Origin: Gemmatimonadota bacterium
GTDB taxonomy: Bacteria > Gemmatimonadota > Gemmatimonadetes > Gemmatimonadales > GWC2-71-9
DNA length: 20,258 nt
Reading direction: 5' to 3'
NCBI GenBank assembly: GCA_024640185.1
Contig: JAHEFN010000407.1
Location: forward strand, 1-20,258
Part shown: one piece after another, positions 1-7,250 of the stretch
Position numbering within the stretch: the first letter of the stretch is position 1
Layout: every line of letters begins with the position of its first letter
Notes under the pieces: generated by a model
Seen by the model: the letters and a program-made list of their open reading frames with translations, nothing else
Database searches by the model: none
Told to the model about the DNA's origin: nothing
Program-made: the position numbers and the translations under genes

Positions 1-1587
1 CTCGAGGTTGGGAAAGACCACGAACTGGTCGCGGATCGCCTCGCCGGCCCCGGGGTCGCGCACCCGGGGGAACAGCCGGTTGTCGATGTCGAAGACCGCC
101 TGGTCGGTGGGGATCGCCAGCCCGAACTTGGCGAGCCAGGTCGCCACGTCGCCCACCGGGCGCTCGGAGCGGTTGAGGAGCACCTTGACCTCGAGCGAGG
201 CCCGCTCGAGGTCCTGCCCCGCCACCCGGTAGACATTCCGCATCGCGTGATGGAAGCTGCCCACTGCCGGCCCCTGGTTGGGCGAGGCCACCAGGAGCAG
301 CGAGTCGGACGCGGCGGGGTCGTCGGTGGCCGGATAGGTGCCGACCCGCGTGTCGTTCTCCGTCACGTAGCTCACCGCCAGCAGGTCGCCGGGGTCGAGG
401 CGGGCGGTGAGCACGAACCAGAGGCCGGAGGGATCGAGCCAGTACTGCTCACCCGGGGCGAGGAGCTCCCACTTGAGCGGCCCGACCTGCTGCTCGGTGA
501 TGCCCCCGGTGTTGCGCGCCAGGGCGGTGATCCCACCGAGGTTCGGATTGGCCCCGACGTTGCCGAGCGCGGCACGGTAGCGGTAGATCCGGACCTCCCG
601 CGGGCGCACCCCCGGTGGCAGGACCAGGCCGTCGAGGGTGAGCGGGTCGACGCGGGGGTGGCCGGGCAGCGATCGCGGATCGACCACCCAGTAGAAGCGC
701 CCGGTCTCGAAGTCGAGGTCCCGGATCAACCGGTCCTGCGGCTCGACCGTTGCCTCGCCGATCCGGTAGTTCCGCTCGGCCAGGACGCTGCCCTTCTGGG
801 TGGCGGCGAGGGCCTGGACCTCGAGCGGGCCGTGCTCGACGGTGACCGCCGCACCGAAGTTGTTCGAGGGGATCCCCGCCGTCAGGAAGCGCGAGGCGGG
901 GGGCCGGAAGCGGACCGTGCCGACATCGATCCGCTGGAGGAACTCGTCCTGCAGCCCCTGGTAGTAGGCCCGCAGGGTGTTGCTGTTGGCATAGTCGCGG
1001 TTGGTCTCGAGGTCGACGTCGACGAAGAGCCGCTGACCGATGACCGCCTGGAGCCTGAGCAGCAGGATGTTGTCGAGCCGGGGCGCCCCCCACTTCGGTC
1101 GGCAGCCCGAGAGCGGATTCTGGAGCTCGAACGGGGTGCACTTGAGGTTCTCGAACCGGTCGGTGGAGATCTCGAGGGTCAGCGAGCCGTCGAGGGTGAC
1201 ATCCGCCACCGAACTGGAGAGCCCGAAGAGCCCCCGGTTGACCGGCCGGAGCGTCGGGTCGACCCCCACCGCGTCGGCCACGAGGGTGTCGGCGGCGTAG
1301 AGCCTGGTGAGCAGCCGCTGGCGCTGCCGGGTGGTCCGATCGCGGCTGAGGGTCGCCTCGAGCTGCCGGGAGAAGTCCCCCACCCAGCGCTCGGCGCCGA
1401 GCGTCCCCCGACCGGGGGCCAGCAGAACCCCAGGCAGCCGCAGGTCCGGGATCCGGTCGGGAAACCCGAGGCGGAGCCCGAAGGGTCGCTGGAGGGTGTC
1501 GGCAGGGGCCTGCGCGGAGGCCCCGGCGGGGAGGCCGGGGAGCACCAGGAGTGCCAGGAGCAGGATTCGACGCGCCGCGTGGGACAA
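1..1587 (-). CDS. sprA: SprA-like type IX secretion outer-membrane translocon, N-terminal part (3' end outside window)
   Basis: No ATG opens this frame; it starts at a TTG at 1587 and stays open for 529 codons to the window edge, the rest lying to the left. Residues 1-25 form a clean signal peptide (basic SHAARR, then a leucine-rich core, then ASA before QA). The mature part matches the N-terminal region of SprA/Sov from memory: a segment with NNFGAAVTVEHGPLEVQALA followed by ATQKGS, then DFETGRFYWV, then LDPGDLLAVSYV, then RNVYRV near residue 449, and FVVFPNLE at the cut end, where Bacteroidota SprA has a similar FPVLEPFG-type stretch. SprA is the giant outer-membrane barrel through which type IX cargo leaves the cell; full proteins exceed 2000 residues. 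The gene is divergent from lptF. A weak AAGG lies 13 bases before the TTG. Family assignment is by recalled similarity only; an unrelated large outer-membrane protein is the main alternative. Confidence 0.72.
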   Translation of the reverse strand, partial: MSHAARRILLLALLVLPGLPAGASAQAPADTLQRPFGLRLGFPDRIPDLRLPGVLLAPGRGTLGAERWVGDFSRQLEATLSRDRTTRQRQRLLTRLYAADTLVADAVGVDPTLRPVNRGLFGLSSSVADVTLDGSLTLEISTDRFENLKCTPFELQNPLSGCRPKWGAPRLDNILLLRLQAVIGQRLFVDVDLETNRDYANSNTLRAYYQGLQDEFLQRIDVGTVRFRPPASRFLTAGIPSNNFGAAVTVEHGPLEVQALAATQKGSVLAERNYRIGEATVEPQDRLIRDLDFETGRFYWVVDPRSLPGHPRVDPLTLDGLVLPPGVRPREVRIYRYRAALGNVGANPNLGGITALARNTGGITEQQVGPLKWELLAPGEQYWLDPSGLWFVLTARLDPGDLLAVSYVTENDTRVGTYPATDDPAASDSLLLVASPNQGPAVGSFHHAMRNVYRVAGQDLERASLEVKVLLNRSERPVGDVATWLAKFGLAIPTDQAVFDIDNRLFPRVRDPGAGEAIRDQFVVFPNLE

Positions 1588-1673
1588 AACCGGGCGATTA
1601 CCTTTAGTTCGAGGAAGACGCCAAACCTAGGTGCCCCCGACCGGGGGCCACAACCGGACACGGCCCCCGCCCG
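1588..1673. promoter_or_regulatory. Divergent intergenic region between the sprA-like gene and lptF
   Basis: This 86-base gap must hold the promoters of both divergent genes. It contains a 7-bp inverted repeat, GCCCCCG at 1633-1639 and CGGGGGC at 1642-1648, separated by two bases, which could be an operator or chance in GC-rich DNA. On the minus strand, TTGGCG and GGTAAT lie 16 bases apart with the latter ending 9 bases before the TTG start, so a promoter there would give an almost leaderless message. No convincing ribosome binding site precedes the lptF ATG. The promoter reading is weak. Confidence 0.3.
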
Positions 1674-3425
1674 ATGCGCCTGATCTCCCGCCACATCCTG
1701 CGCGCCCTCGCGGCCCCCTTCTTCTGGGGGGTTCTGGCGCTCACGGGGCTGCTGCTGCTCAACCAGCTGGCGGTGCTGATCGACCGCTTCGGAGGCCGCG
1801 GGCTGGGGTTCGAGGTGATGGTCGAGGCGATCGTGCTGGCCCTGCCGGCCCTCCTGACCCTGACCCTCCCGATGGCGGTGCTGGTCGCCACCCTCTACGC
1901 CTACAGCCGCCTGGCGGCCGACCTCGAGATGGTGGCGATGTACGCCAACGGCCTCTCGGTCTGGCGGATGGTCCGGCCGGCCATCCTCGCCGCCGCCGCC
2001 GTGGCCGCCATCAACTTCCTGGTCTTCGACCAGGTGGTGCCGCTCAGCAACACCCGGTTCCGCACCCTCTCCTCCGACGTCTTCCGGAAGACGCCGACCC
2101 TCTCGCTCCGCGCCCAGCAGCTCAACGAGCTCGGCAACACCGGCTACTTGATCTGGGCCCGCAGCATCGACCAGGTGGCGGGACGGCTTCAGGAGGTCAC
2201 CATCTGGGACCTCCGGCGCACCAACGCCCGCCGCGTGGTGCACGCCGACAGCGGGGTGATGGTGCAGGATCCCAACGGGCGCGACCTGCTGATGACCCTC
2301 TTCCACGGCGAGCAGCTCGACTTCTCGGTGCTCACCCCCTCCCGGATCGAGCGGACCGGCTTCGGGGTCAACCGGGTCCGGATCGCCGACGTGAGCAGCG
2401 AGTTCGAGCGCCGGACCGGCCAGGTCGCCCGCGGCGACCGGGAGCGCAACGGCTGCGAACTGCTCGACTTCATCAGCGAGCGGGACTGGATCATCCGGGA
2501 TGGGATGGGCCAGCGCACCTTCCTCACCCGGCGGGACCTCCGCCACCTTGTCGGCGCGGCGCCGATGCCGCCGCCCTCGGTCCAGCCCCGCCCCACCGAC
2601 CTCACCGGCGACTGCAACCCCTGGTGGCGCCGGGTCGGCGACGCCTTCGCCCGGCTGCTGCTCCCCGGAGAACTCGAGGCCCAGGAGCCGGTGCGTCGCG
2701 ACAGCGCCGCCCCGCCCCAGGAACCGGCCCCCCGCGGGGACTCGGCCACCGGCCAGGCTCGCCTCGGCGGCCTGCGCCGGGTCGGCGAGGACCTCCGCCG
2801 CAGCAAGGACTCCGTGCTGGCCGCCGAGGTCACCCAGACGGGCGATTCCGGGGCCCTCCCGGCCGACCAGGCCCCTGGGGAGGGCCAGGCCCCCCTCGGT
2901 GACCTGCCGGCGGAGCAGCCCCTCACCGGCGACCTGGGGCCCGAGTCGGCGGAGTTCCTGGTTGACCCCAGCGAGGTCGGCGTCCCGACGCCCCGCGCCG
3001 ACGGGCTGATCGCGACGATGAGCGAGGTGGTCGGGGCCCGGGCCCAGGTGGACCAGGCCGAGCGGATGGCCCGCGAGTACGAGGTGGAGTACCACAAGAA
3101 GTTCGCCTTCCCGCTGGCCTCCTTCTGCTTCGTGATGGTGGGGATCGCCCTGGCGCTCAAGTTCCCCCGCAGCGGGATCGGGCTGGTGATCGGCGGGTCG
3201 CTGGTGATCTTCCTGATCTTCTACGTGATGCTGATCGGTGGCGAGAATATCGCCGACAAGGGGGTCGTGAGCCCCCAGCTGGCGATGTACGGACCGGTCG
3301 TGGTCTTCGGCCTGCTGGGGCTCGGCGCCGTGGCCCTCGCCAACCGGGAGATGGGCACCGCCCGCTCCTCCGGCATCGTCGAGTGGCTGGTCGAGACCCT
3401 CAGGCGGATCGGGAGGGCATCATGA
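1674..3425 (+). CDS. lptF: LptF-like permease of the LPS export ABC transporter, with a long periplasmic insertion
   Basis: LptF/LptG (YjgP/YjgQ family) permeases form the inner-membrane channel that, with the LptB ATPase, extracts lipopolysaccharide and passes it to LptC and LptA. The 583-residue product has the expected layout: three N-terminal membrane helices (about 12-36, 48-76, 100-122), a periplasmic beta-rich region, and three C-terminal helices (about 478-497, 502-523, 537-557), with EYHKKFAFPLASFCFVM at the entry to helix four as is typical of the family. The family is usually about 350-400 residues; here residues 295-455 are an extra, proline-, alanine- and charge-rich stretch of low complexity placed just before helix four. 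The stop overlaps the start of the next permease gene as ATGA. No clear ribosome binding site is visible before the ATG. LptF rather than LptG is chosen because it is first in the pair; the two are hard to tell apart by eye. Confidence 0.85.
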   Translation: MRLISRHILRALAAPFFWGVLALTGLLLLNQLAVLIDRFGGRGLGFEVMVEAIVLALPALLTLTLPMAVLVATLYAYSRLAADLEMVAMYANGLSVWRMVRPAILAAAAVAAINFLVFDQVVPLSNTRFRTLSSDVFRKTPTLSLRAQQLNELGNTGYLIWARSIDQVAGRLQEVTIWDLRRTNARRVVHADSGVMVQDPNGRDLLMTLFHGEQLDFSVLTPSRIERTGFGVNRVRIADVSSEFERRTGQVARGDRERNGCELLDFISERDWIIRDGMGQRTFLTRRDLRHLVGAAPMPPPSVQPRPTDLTGDCNPWWRRVGDAFARLLLPGELEAQEPVRRDSAAPPQEPAPRGDSATGQARLGGLRRVGEDLRRSKDSVLAAEVTQTGDSGALPADQAPGEGQAPLGDLPAEQPLTGDLGPESAEFLVDPSEVGVPTPRADGLIATMSEVVGARAQVDQAERMAREYEVEYHKKFAFPLASFCFVMVGIALALKFPRSGIGLVIGGSLVIFLIFYVMLIGGENIADKGVVSPQLAMYGPVVVFGLLGLGAVALANREMGTARSSGIVEWLVETLRRIGRAS

Positions 3426-4504
3426 AGGCGCTCGGCACCCTCGACCGCTACGTCCTTGGCCAGTGGCTGGCGACCTTCACCCTCTCCACGCTGGGCATCC
3501 CGGCCGTGGCGGTCCTGATCCGGCTGTCGGAGAACTACGGCAAGCTCGCCGACGCGAGCGTCCCGGGCCGGGACATCCTCCTCGGCTTCGCCCTGCTCTA
3601 CCCGGGGCAGATGGCGATGCTCTTCCCCGCCGGGGTGCTCTTTGCCACCGTCTTCACCCTCAACGGCATGGGACGCCACAGCGAGCTCACGGCGGTCAAG
3701 GCGGGCGGGGTCTCCTTCTACCGGCTGATCGCCCCGATGCTGGCGCTGGCGACCCTCGCCATCCCGGCCAACTACGCCCTCAACGAGGTCGCCGCCCTGG
3801 GGGTCTCGCGGCAGCGTGAGTTGCATCACGAAAAGGCCAACCCGAACGAGCTCACCCGCCAGGACTTCGGCTTCCAGGCCACCAATGGCTGGACCTGGGC
3901 CGTCAAGGAGCTCGAACGGGGACGCGGCTACCTGCGATCCCCGCTGATCGAGTCGCCCGGCTCCGCCCTCGGTCGGTGGACGCTCGCCGCCGACTCGGCG
4001 CGCTGGGACGGGGACCGCGGCGGGTGGGTGCTCTACCGTGGGGCGGCGACCCTGGAGGCGGACAGCAGCGGGGCGCTCACCACCCTCACCTTCGCCACCC
4101 TGCGCTCACCACACCTCACCCAGCATCCCGGTGAGCTCGTCAACCCGCGCAGCATGGCCGAGGAGATGCGGATCGACGAGCTCCGGGCCTACCTCGACCG
4201 GCTGGAGCGCACCGGCGAGCGCCCGGGGATGCTCGCGGTGGACCTGCCCCTCAAGTACGCGGTGCCGGTGGCCTGCCTCGTGGTGGCGCTCTTCGGGGCC
4301 CCCCTCGCGGTCACCAATCCCCGCGCCGGTGCGGCCCTGGGCCTCGCCATCGCGCTCGGCACCACGCTGGTCTACCTCACCGGCACCCAGATCATGAAGT
4401 CGATCGGCGGGAAGGAACTGATCTCGCCGGACCTCGCGGCCTGGTCGATGAACGGGCTCTTCCTGGCGGTGGCGGTGGTCCTGCTGGTGCGGGTCAAGAG
4501 CTAG
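3422..4504 (+). CDS. lptG: LptG-like permease of the LPS export ABC transporter
   Basis: This 360-residue protein is the partner of the upstream permease. Three N-terminal helices (about 12-33, 52-80, 101-122) are followed by a periplasmic jellyroll-like region (about 125-270) and three C-terminal helices (about 279-297, 303-322, 337-356). KYAVPVACLVVALFGAPLAV and the following NPRAG are typical of the C-terminal half of YjgP/YjgQ proteins. The ATG at 3422 lies inside the stop of lptF (ATGA), which indicates translational coupling; a start 39 bases upstream is open in frame but would overlap lptF further and adds only charged residues. GGGAGG lies just upstream inside lptF and can act as ribosome binding site. 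LptB, LptA and LptC are not in the window. The length is normal, in contrast to its partner. Confidence 0.88.
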   Translation: MKALGTLDRYVLGQWLATFTLSTLGIPAVAVLIRLSENYGKLADASVPGRDILLGFALLYPGQMAMLFPAGVLFATVFTLNGMGRHSELTAVKAGGVSFYRLIAPMLALATLAIPANYALNEVAALGVSRQRELHHEKANPNELTRQDFGFQATNGWTWAVKELERGRGYLRSPLIESPGSALGRWTLAADSARWDGDRGGWVLYRGAATLEADSSGALTTLTFATLRSPHLTQHPGELVNPRSMAEEMRIDELRAYLDRLERTGERPGMLAVDLPLKYAVPVACLVVALFGAPLAVTNPRAGAALGLAIALGTTLVYLTGTQIMKSIGGKELISPDLAAWSMNGLFLAVAVVLLVRVKS

Positions 4505-4716
4505 CGGGAGCGCGGCCGGGAAGGTACCCGCGCTGACGGCGCTGCTGCGAGGCGGCACCACCTCGATTCACGAGGTCGGACTCGCCGCACTCGGTCTCCC
4601 CGTGCGTGGGCGGGTGACGCGCGGCGAGGAACCGACCTCTTGCCCATCGAGGGTGCCCCTCTCCGCCGCGCTTTCAGGGCGTTCGTACCCGCCGCCGCGC
4701 TCGCCTCCGTTCGCTG
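4505..4716. other. Noncoding stretch between convergent lptG and amino acid permease genes
   Basis: No gene is supported in these 212 bases. A small hairpin is visible, ACCTCG at 4560-4565 and CGAGGT at 4571-4576 with a five-base loop, but no T run follows on either strand, so it is at most a weak terminator for the two convergent genes. Frames that cross this region are mirror frames of flanking genes. Confidence 0.5.
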
Positions 4717-6060
4717 CTACTTCTGCTTGCCGAAGCGGTTCCAGAGGAAGTAGACCGGAATCCCCACCCCGATGATCGCGAAGGTGATGCCGGTGCCGGA
4801 CGGGTCGGTGAGCATCGCGTTCCCCATCATCGCCACCGAGGCCACCAGGAAGATCGCCGGCGTGACCGGGTAGCCGAGGGTGCGGTAGGGTCGCCGGGCC
4901 TCGGGCTGCCGGGCGCGCAGGCGGAAGACGCCGAGGACCGCGAGGGCATAGAACGGCCAGGAGCCGAGCACGAACTTGTCGGCCAGCGCCCCGAAGTCGT
5001 TCTGCAGCACGTAGAGGATGCTCACGGCGGTGGCGGCCCAGATCGCCACCGAGGGGGTCTGGAACCGCGGCGAGACCCGGCCGAGCACCGGGAAGAAGAG
5101 CCCCCGGTCGGCCATGGCGAACCAGATCCGCGGCCCCGTCATGATCGACCCGTTGGTCGCCCCGAAGCACGAGAGCATCACGATCCCGCTGACGATCGAG
5201 GCGCCGAGGGTCCCGAAGATCGGGATCCGCTCGGCCGCGGTCGCCGCGACGAGGGTCGCCCCGGGCATCTCGGTGATCGGGACCAGGTAGAGGTAGGCGG
5301 CGTTGATGAGCAGGTAGATCACCACGATCGACACCGTGCCGTAGATCAGCGCCCGCGGCAGGTTGGTGTCGGGGTCCTTCACCTCGCCACCCACCGCGGC
5401 GAGGTTGCTCCAGCCGTCGAAGGTCCACATCACCGGCACCAGCGCGGTGAAGATCGCCGAGAGGCCGATCACCGCCACCGGGTCGACCGCCCGGAGGTTG
5501 GTCATGGTGCCGGTGCCGTTGCCGAACGCGAAGAGCACGATGCCCGCGAGGGCGCCGTACTTGAGGATCGTGGTGACGTTCATCAACAGGGCGCCCCAGC
5601 GCACCCCGAGGTAGTTGAGCGTCGCGACGACCAGGATGGTGGCCGCGGCGGTGTAGCGCACCTGCATCGGGGTCATCTCGATGAAGTACGAGAGGTACTC
5701 CGCGAAGATCGTCGAGATGCCGCCGACCGCCGAGGCCCGGATCACCGTGAGCTCGGCCCAGCCCGCCACGAACGCCGGGAACGGCCCCCAGGCCTCGTGC
5801 AGGTAGGAGAGCACCCCGCCGCTCCTGGGGTACATGGTGGCGAGCTCGGCGATCGACAGCGCGCCGGTCAGGGTGATCAGGCCACCGAGCACCCACACCG
5901 AGAGGAAGACCCCGGGGCTGGTGATCGTCTCGGCGATCTGGGCGGGGACCCGGAAGATGCCGCTGCCGATCGTGATGCCGACCAGGATCGCCACCGCGCT
6001 CCAGATGCCGAGCGTCCTGGGGAGGCGGTCCTCGGGGACGCTCGTGGCGGTCGTGGTCAT
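4717..6060 (-). CDS. APC-superfamily amino acid permease
   Basis: A 447-residue membrane protein with about twelve helices, the normal size for amino acid-polyamine-organocation permeases. Helix one carries the family signature GITIGSGIFRVP (residues 28-39), whose unwound glycine segment binds the amino acid backbone. Later GGEVKDPDTNLPRAL is the conserved cytoplasmic loop, and the C-terminus contains RRPYRTLGYPVTP, typical of the LAT/SteT-like branch. It moves an amino acid across the inner membrane by symport or exchange; the substrate cannot be read from sequence. The ATG at 6060 is preceded by CGGAG with six bases spacing; longer in-frame starts up to 6381 run into ctaB and are rejected. 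It is divergent from ctaB and convergent with lptG, so it appears to be a single-gene unit. Confidence 0.9.
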   Translation of the reverse strand: MTTTATSVPEDRLPRTLGIWSAVAILVGITIGSGIFRVPAQIAETITSPGVFLSVWVLGGLITLTGALSIAELATMYPRSGGVLSYLHEAWGPFPAFVAGWAELTVIRASAVGGISTIFAEYLSYFIEMTPMQVRYTAAATILVVATLNYLGVRWGALLMNVTTILKYGALAGIVLFAFGNGTGTMTNLRAVDPVAVIGLSAIFTALVPVMWTFDGWSNLAAVGGEVKDPDTNLPRALIYGTVSIVVIYLLINAAYLYLVPITEMPGATLVAATAAERIPIFGTLGASIVSGIVMLSCFGATNGSIMTGPRIWFAMADRGLFFPVLGRVSPRFQTPSVAIWAATAVSILYVLQNDFGALADKFVLGSWPFYALAVLGVFRLRARQPEARRPYRTLGYPVTPAIFLVASVAMMGNAMLTDPSGTGITFAIIGVGIPVYFLWNRFGKQK

Positions 6061-6250
6061 GGTCGGCTCCGTGATCCGGTCGAGGGGGCGAGCAACGGGG
6101 CGAACGCGGCTGGGGGCCCGGCGGCGATCCGTCGGTCCACCGCGACTGCTTGAGGGGGACAACCCGGCCGGGTAGCTTTCCGGCTCCGAATACTGACACC
6201 GTCGAGCCGATCCGCCTAGGGGGACCGGCCGGAAAGCCTGCCCTGCCCAG
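6061..6250. promoter_or_regulatory. Divergent intergenic region between amino acid permease and ctaB
   Basis: These 190 bases separate two divergent genes and must hold their promoters. A palindrome CCCGGCCGGG lies at 6163-6172, next to the left arm of a perfect 10-bp inverted repeat (listed separately). For ctaB, TTGAGG and TAGCTT with a 17-base spacer (about 6150-6178) is a poor but correctly spaced sigma-70-like candidate. I recognise no known riboswitch. Confidence 0.3.
6175..6237. repeat. Perfect 10-bp inverted repeat upstream of ctaB
   Basis: GCTTTCCGGC at 6175-6184 is the exact reverse complement of GCCGGAAAGC at 6228-6237, with 43 bases between. The right arm ends 13 bases before the ctaB ATG and also supplies the only purine-rich stretch (GGAAAG) near that start. 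It could be a pair of operator half-sites or a long-range stem that would hide the ctaB ribosome binding region. Function is inferred only. Confidence 0.45.
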
Positions 6251-7249
6251 ATGTCGAACGCCGCATCCGCCGAGGCCGCCATCGCCCAGCGCCAATCGCT
6301 CGTCGCCGACCTGGTCACCCTGACCAAGCCCCGGATCATCTCCCTGCTGTTGGTCACCACGGTGGCCCCGATGTTCATCACCCCGGCCGGGATGCCATCG
6401 CTCGGGCTGGTCGGCTGGGTGGTGCTCGGGGGCTACCTGATGGCCGGGGGGGCCAACGCGATCAACATGTGGTTCGACCGGGACATCGATGACCTGATGG
6501 CGCGGACCCGGCTGCGACCGATCCCCTCGGGGCGGATCACGGCGACGGCGGCCCTGCTCTTCGGGATGGGGATCGCCCTGCTGGCCTTCCTGGTCTTCTG
6601 GTCGTTCGTGAACCCGATCTCGGCCTGGCTGGCGCTGGGTGGCTTGCTGTTCTACGTGGTGATCTACACCGTGTGGCTCAAGCGCTCCAGCCCACAGAAC
6701 ATCGTGATCGGCGGCGCCGCCGGCGCCTTCCCCCCCCTGGTGGGATGGGCGGCGATGACCGGATCGGTCGACCTCGGGGCGATCTACCTCTTCGCGATCG
6801 TCTTCTTCTGGACCCCGCCCCACTTCTGGGCCCTCGCCCTCAACAAGACGGGGGACTACGGTCGCGCCGGCATCCCGATGATGCCCAACATCCACGGCGT
6901 GGTGGAGACCAAGCGGCAGATGCTGCTCTACACCCTGATGCTGATCCCGCTCACCATCATGCCCACCGTGATCGGGTTGTCGGGGCTGTTCTACGGGGTG
7001 GCCGCGTCGCTCCTCGGCCTGCGGTTCCTCCAGCTCTGCTGGAGGATCCTGCACGAGGACGGGGTGACCGGCACCACCTGGCGGCTCTACAAGTTCTCGC
7101 TCCTCTACCTGGCCCTGATCTTCGTGGCGATGGCGGTCGACCGGTGGGTGCCGTTCGGGCAGCCGGACCGGCCGGTCCGGCAGGTGATCCTGGCCAATCC
7201 GGGCGACAGCGCCCCCCCGGACGCCGCCGCCCCGCACGAGGATCACTGA
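6251..7249 (+). CDS. ctaB: Protoheme IX farnesyltransferase (heme O synthase)
   Basis: The enzyme adds a farnesyl group to the vinyl side chain of heme B to give heme O, needed directly or as a precursor of heme A by heme-copper oxidases; it sits in the inner membrane. The 332-residue product is a UbiA-superfamily prenyltransferase with about eight to nine helices. The first polyprenyl-diphosphate site is visible as N72-x3-D76-x3-D80 in NAINMWFDRDIDD, preceded by LTKPRI (24-29). Later signatures typical of CtaB are KRSSPQNIVIGGAAGAFPP, FFWTPPHFWALAL and GIPMMPN. The length is a little above the usual 290-310, owing to an N-terminal extension and a charged, proline-rich tail. The ATG has no good ribosome binding site. 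No cytochrome oxidase or ctaA gene is next to it; its coupled neighbour is an ABC exporter. Confidence 0.95.
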   Translation: MSNAASAEAAIAQRQSLVADLVTLTKPRIISLLLVTTVAPMFITPAGMPSLGLVGWVVLGGYLMAGGANAINMWFDRDIDDLMARTRLRPIPSGRITATAALLFGMGIALLAFLVFWSFVNPISAWLALGGLLFYVVIYTVWLKRSSPQNIVIGGAAGAFPPLVGWAAMTGSVDLGAIYLFAIVFFWTPPHFWALALNKTGDYGRAGIPMMPNIHGVVETKRQMLLYTLMLIPLTIMPTVIGLSGLFYGVAASLLGLRFLQLCWRILHEDGVTGTTWRLYKFSLLYLALIFVAMAVDRWVPFGQPDRPVRQVILANPGDSAPPDAAAPHEDH

Positions 7250-7250
7250 C

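Noticed and set aside
1598..1608. Bacteroidota-type minus-seven element (TACCTTTAG) for lptF
   Set aside because: No TTG is found at the expected upstream distance on the plus strand, and the element lies about 70 bases from the start codon.
247..1683. 478-codon plus-strand frame opposite the sprA-like gene
   Set aside because: Glu, Arg and Gly-rich mirror frame; the minus-strand frame has a signal peptide and SprA-like sequence.
1179..3095. 638-codon minus-strand frame opposite lptF and the sprA-like start
   Set aside because: It ends inside the sprA-like gene in another frame and mirrors lptF; no domain is recognisable.
4555..4660. Possible tRNA, from a T-arm-like hairpin around 4560-4576
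   Set aside because: The loop lacks the TTCGANT pattern, and no acceptor stem or anticodon arm can be fitted around it.
6150..6180. Sigma-70-like promoter TTGAGG-17-TAGCTT before ctaB
   Set aside because: Only four and three of six positions match; kept only as a weak note, since GC-rich DNA gives such matches by chance.
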